A DNA stretch of 21,462 nucleotides from Gnetum montanum (taxonomy: Eukaryota; Streptophyta; Gnetopsida; Gnetales; Gnetaceae): assembly GCA_015680685.1 (NCBI GenBank), contig MNCI01012642.1, positions 931,594 through 953,055 on the forward strand, written 5' to 3'. The notes below the pieces were generated by a model. The model did no database searches and was not told where the DNA came from. It saw only the letters and a list, made by a program, of their open reading frames with translations. How positions within the stretch are numbered: position 1 is the first letter of the stretch; each line of letters starts with the position of its first letter. Positions 20,606 through 21,462 of the stretch are shown one piece after another. A program made the translations under genes and the position numbers.

Positions 20606-21199
20606 TGATGAAGAATTAGTTGGTTGCGTCGATGTAGCCTCTTTGACGTAGCTGCTTCAAAGCAGGCACGTTGACACAACCATATCAACGAGGCCCTGTT
20701 GATGCAACCCTATCAACACAAATGATGCATTGATGAGGCATTGTCAACACATGCAATGATACATTGATGAAGCCCCATCAACGTAGTGTCTATTTTGACC
20801 TATAAATATGTGTGCTCCCATCATGTATTGGCATTCTTTGGTCAATAAAGTAGCCAAACTCTTGTAATTTTATTTTGTAGTCTTAGAAAATAGTCAATGA
20901 GTGCCTGTAGTGTGGATTTGAGTTAGTTGTATGATGTCTTATTTGAATGACATTGTATCTAGACACATTCCATGAAAGACAATAAATTTGAGATTTATTC
21001 TTATTCATTGTAGCACTTTGACTTAGATTAAATTTACTTTCCATGCAATTTACATTTCATGTACTTAGTTAATATTTATGTTTCCATGCATATTAATGAA
21101 TTGGTGGAATGGGCATGACTAGTTTCAAGCACAAACACGTATTTGCTTGATAATCCCAATAGCATTATTGCTTGGTTTGCCCAATAGCATAGTGCCTGG
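20606..21199 (+). repeat. 3' LTR of element 2 (594 bp visible, interrupted)
   Basis: It starts TGATGAAG, close to the family terminus. In the plus sense it has a dense TTGATG/CATCAA array (20624-20795), a TATA box (TATAAAT, 20801-20807) and AATAAA (20844-20849), the same order as the LTRs of element 1 read on the minus strand. The last 60-70 bases (aatcccaatagcat... cccaatagcatagtg) align with the interior of the element 1 LTR, so the LTR should continue; instead a different LTR end begins at 21200. The first part retains several CpG pairs. Confidence 0.75.
20624..20807 (+). promoter_or_regulatory. U3 motif array and TATA box of element 2
   Basis: Roughly ten copies of ttgatg, tcgatg, ttgac, gtcaac or catcaac in both orientations, spaced about 12-25 bp, lead up to TATAAAT at 20801. 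Weaker versions occur at the same place in both LTRs of element 1. They are probably repeated binding sites in the promoter; the binding factor is not known. Confidence 0.5.
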
Positions 21200-21462
21200 T
21201 GATGAGTGGCGAGGTACCCCTACACTCAACCATACGAAACGAGCGTTGCACGCGCGATCCGGTCGAACTCCGCAAATGGACTAGTTGTGGCATCTAGATA
21301 GTTAGCCTTAGGTCACAGTTCGCTGTCTTCCCATCTAGACTAGTTTTGCATATGTCACGTATGGTTTAGTCTAGATGAGGTGTATGATGTGTTCCTAATC
21401 TAATGCTACTCCTGAAGGCAATGGAAAATAATATTTAACTAAATCTAAGCTAAGAGGAAAAG
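21200..21462 (-). mobile_element. U5-side end of a CpG-rich LTR inserted in the element 2 LTR (runs off right edge)
   Basis: Starting TGATGAG at 21200, the plus-strand sequence aligns base for base with the beginnings of 2178 and 13188, for example cactcaaccatacgaaacgag against cacccaaccatatgaattat, and on through 21290-21400. This LTR therefore lies on the minus strand, with its element extending to the right. Where element 1 has TG or CA, this copy often has CG (about a dozen CpG in 21200-21330), so it is much less decayed. If it is a 3' LTR, the 5-bp target would be cctgg (21195-21199), to be sought beyond the window. Confidence 0.75.

Larger units (their letters stand above)
14075..21199 (+). 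mobile_element. Element 2: gag-bearing, pol-less relative of element 1, 5' end missing
   Basis: On the plus strand the order is a gag homologous to that of element 1 (14080-16050), an unknown decayed ORF (16058-16810), the family post-integrase spacer (from about 16811), a conserved block (17472-17573), an unassigned region, a palindromic tandem repeat (19480-20340), a polypurine tract (20595-20605) and a 3' LTR (20606-21199). No RT, RNase H, integrase or protease motif could be found on either strand between gag and the LTR, a distance of only 4.5 kb. Gag-only LTR elements are known in plants (the TR-GAG class) and depend on pol from relatives. The 5' LTR and primer site are not visible left of 2178, so the copy is incomplete or disrupted. 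The 3' LTR is itself cut by another LTR at 21200. Confidence 0.7.

Noticed and set aside
97-21199. One giant minus-strand element bounded by the CpG-rich LTR ends at 1-96 and 21200-21462
   Set aside because: There is no polypurine tract beside 96, and the sequence left of 21200 aligns with the interior of a plus-strand LTR better than with a primer site, although a weak primer-like resemblance (GGCACTAT) was seen on the minus strand.

Overview
The window looks like a piece of a large, repeat-rich plant nuclear genome. It is A+T-rich, almost everything recognisable is Ty3/gypsy-type LTR retrotransposon of the Athila/Tat kind, and most copies are heavily decayed. No host gene, tRNA or rRNA could be supported. 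The age and density of the remnants would suit a gymnosperm or another large-genome plant, but the species cannot be read from the sequence.

Layout. (1) 1-96 is the U3 start of a minus-strand LTR whose element lies left of the window. It is short, CpG-rich and little decayed. (2) 97-2177 is old A+T-rich DNA holding a broken minus-strand gag/protease fragment of a different gypsy lineage (about 1020-1640) and a short direct duplication. (3) 2178-14074 is element 1, a structurally complete minus-strand element of about 11.9 kb. It has two LTRs (about 0.9 kb, about 15% different by eye) with 7-bp inverted ends (TGATGAG/CTCATCA), a decayed tRNA-Asp-type primer site, gag, protease, reverse transcriptase, RNase H, integrase, a 3.8-kb 3' region with an extra lysine/glutamate-rich ORF, and near-matching 5-bp flanks (aaggt/aagtt). 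Every coding region is broken. (4) 14075-21199 is element 2, on the plus strand and from the same family. It has a related gag but no detectable protease, RT, RNase H or integrase. A decayed ORF of unknown function sits where pol should be, followed directly by the family's post-integrase spacer, a palindromic tandem repeat, a polypurine tract and a 3' LTR. Its 5' LTR was not found. (5) 21200-21462 is the end of another minus-strand LTR of the same superfamily, CpG-rich, inserted into the 3' LTR of element 2 and running off the window.

How the parts relate. Element 1 is a formerly autonomous copy; element 2 has the structure of a gag-only derivative that would have needed pol proteins from a relative such as element 1. 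Element 1 probably inserted into the gag end of element 2, and the right-edge LTR inserted into the LTR of element 2, giving a nest of at least three layers. Element 1 has lost catalytic residues in protease, RT, RNase H and integrase, and many of the changes are G-to-A or C-to-T, as expected after long cytosine methylation. The two window-edge LTRs still have dense CpG and are probably much younger.
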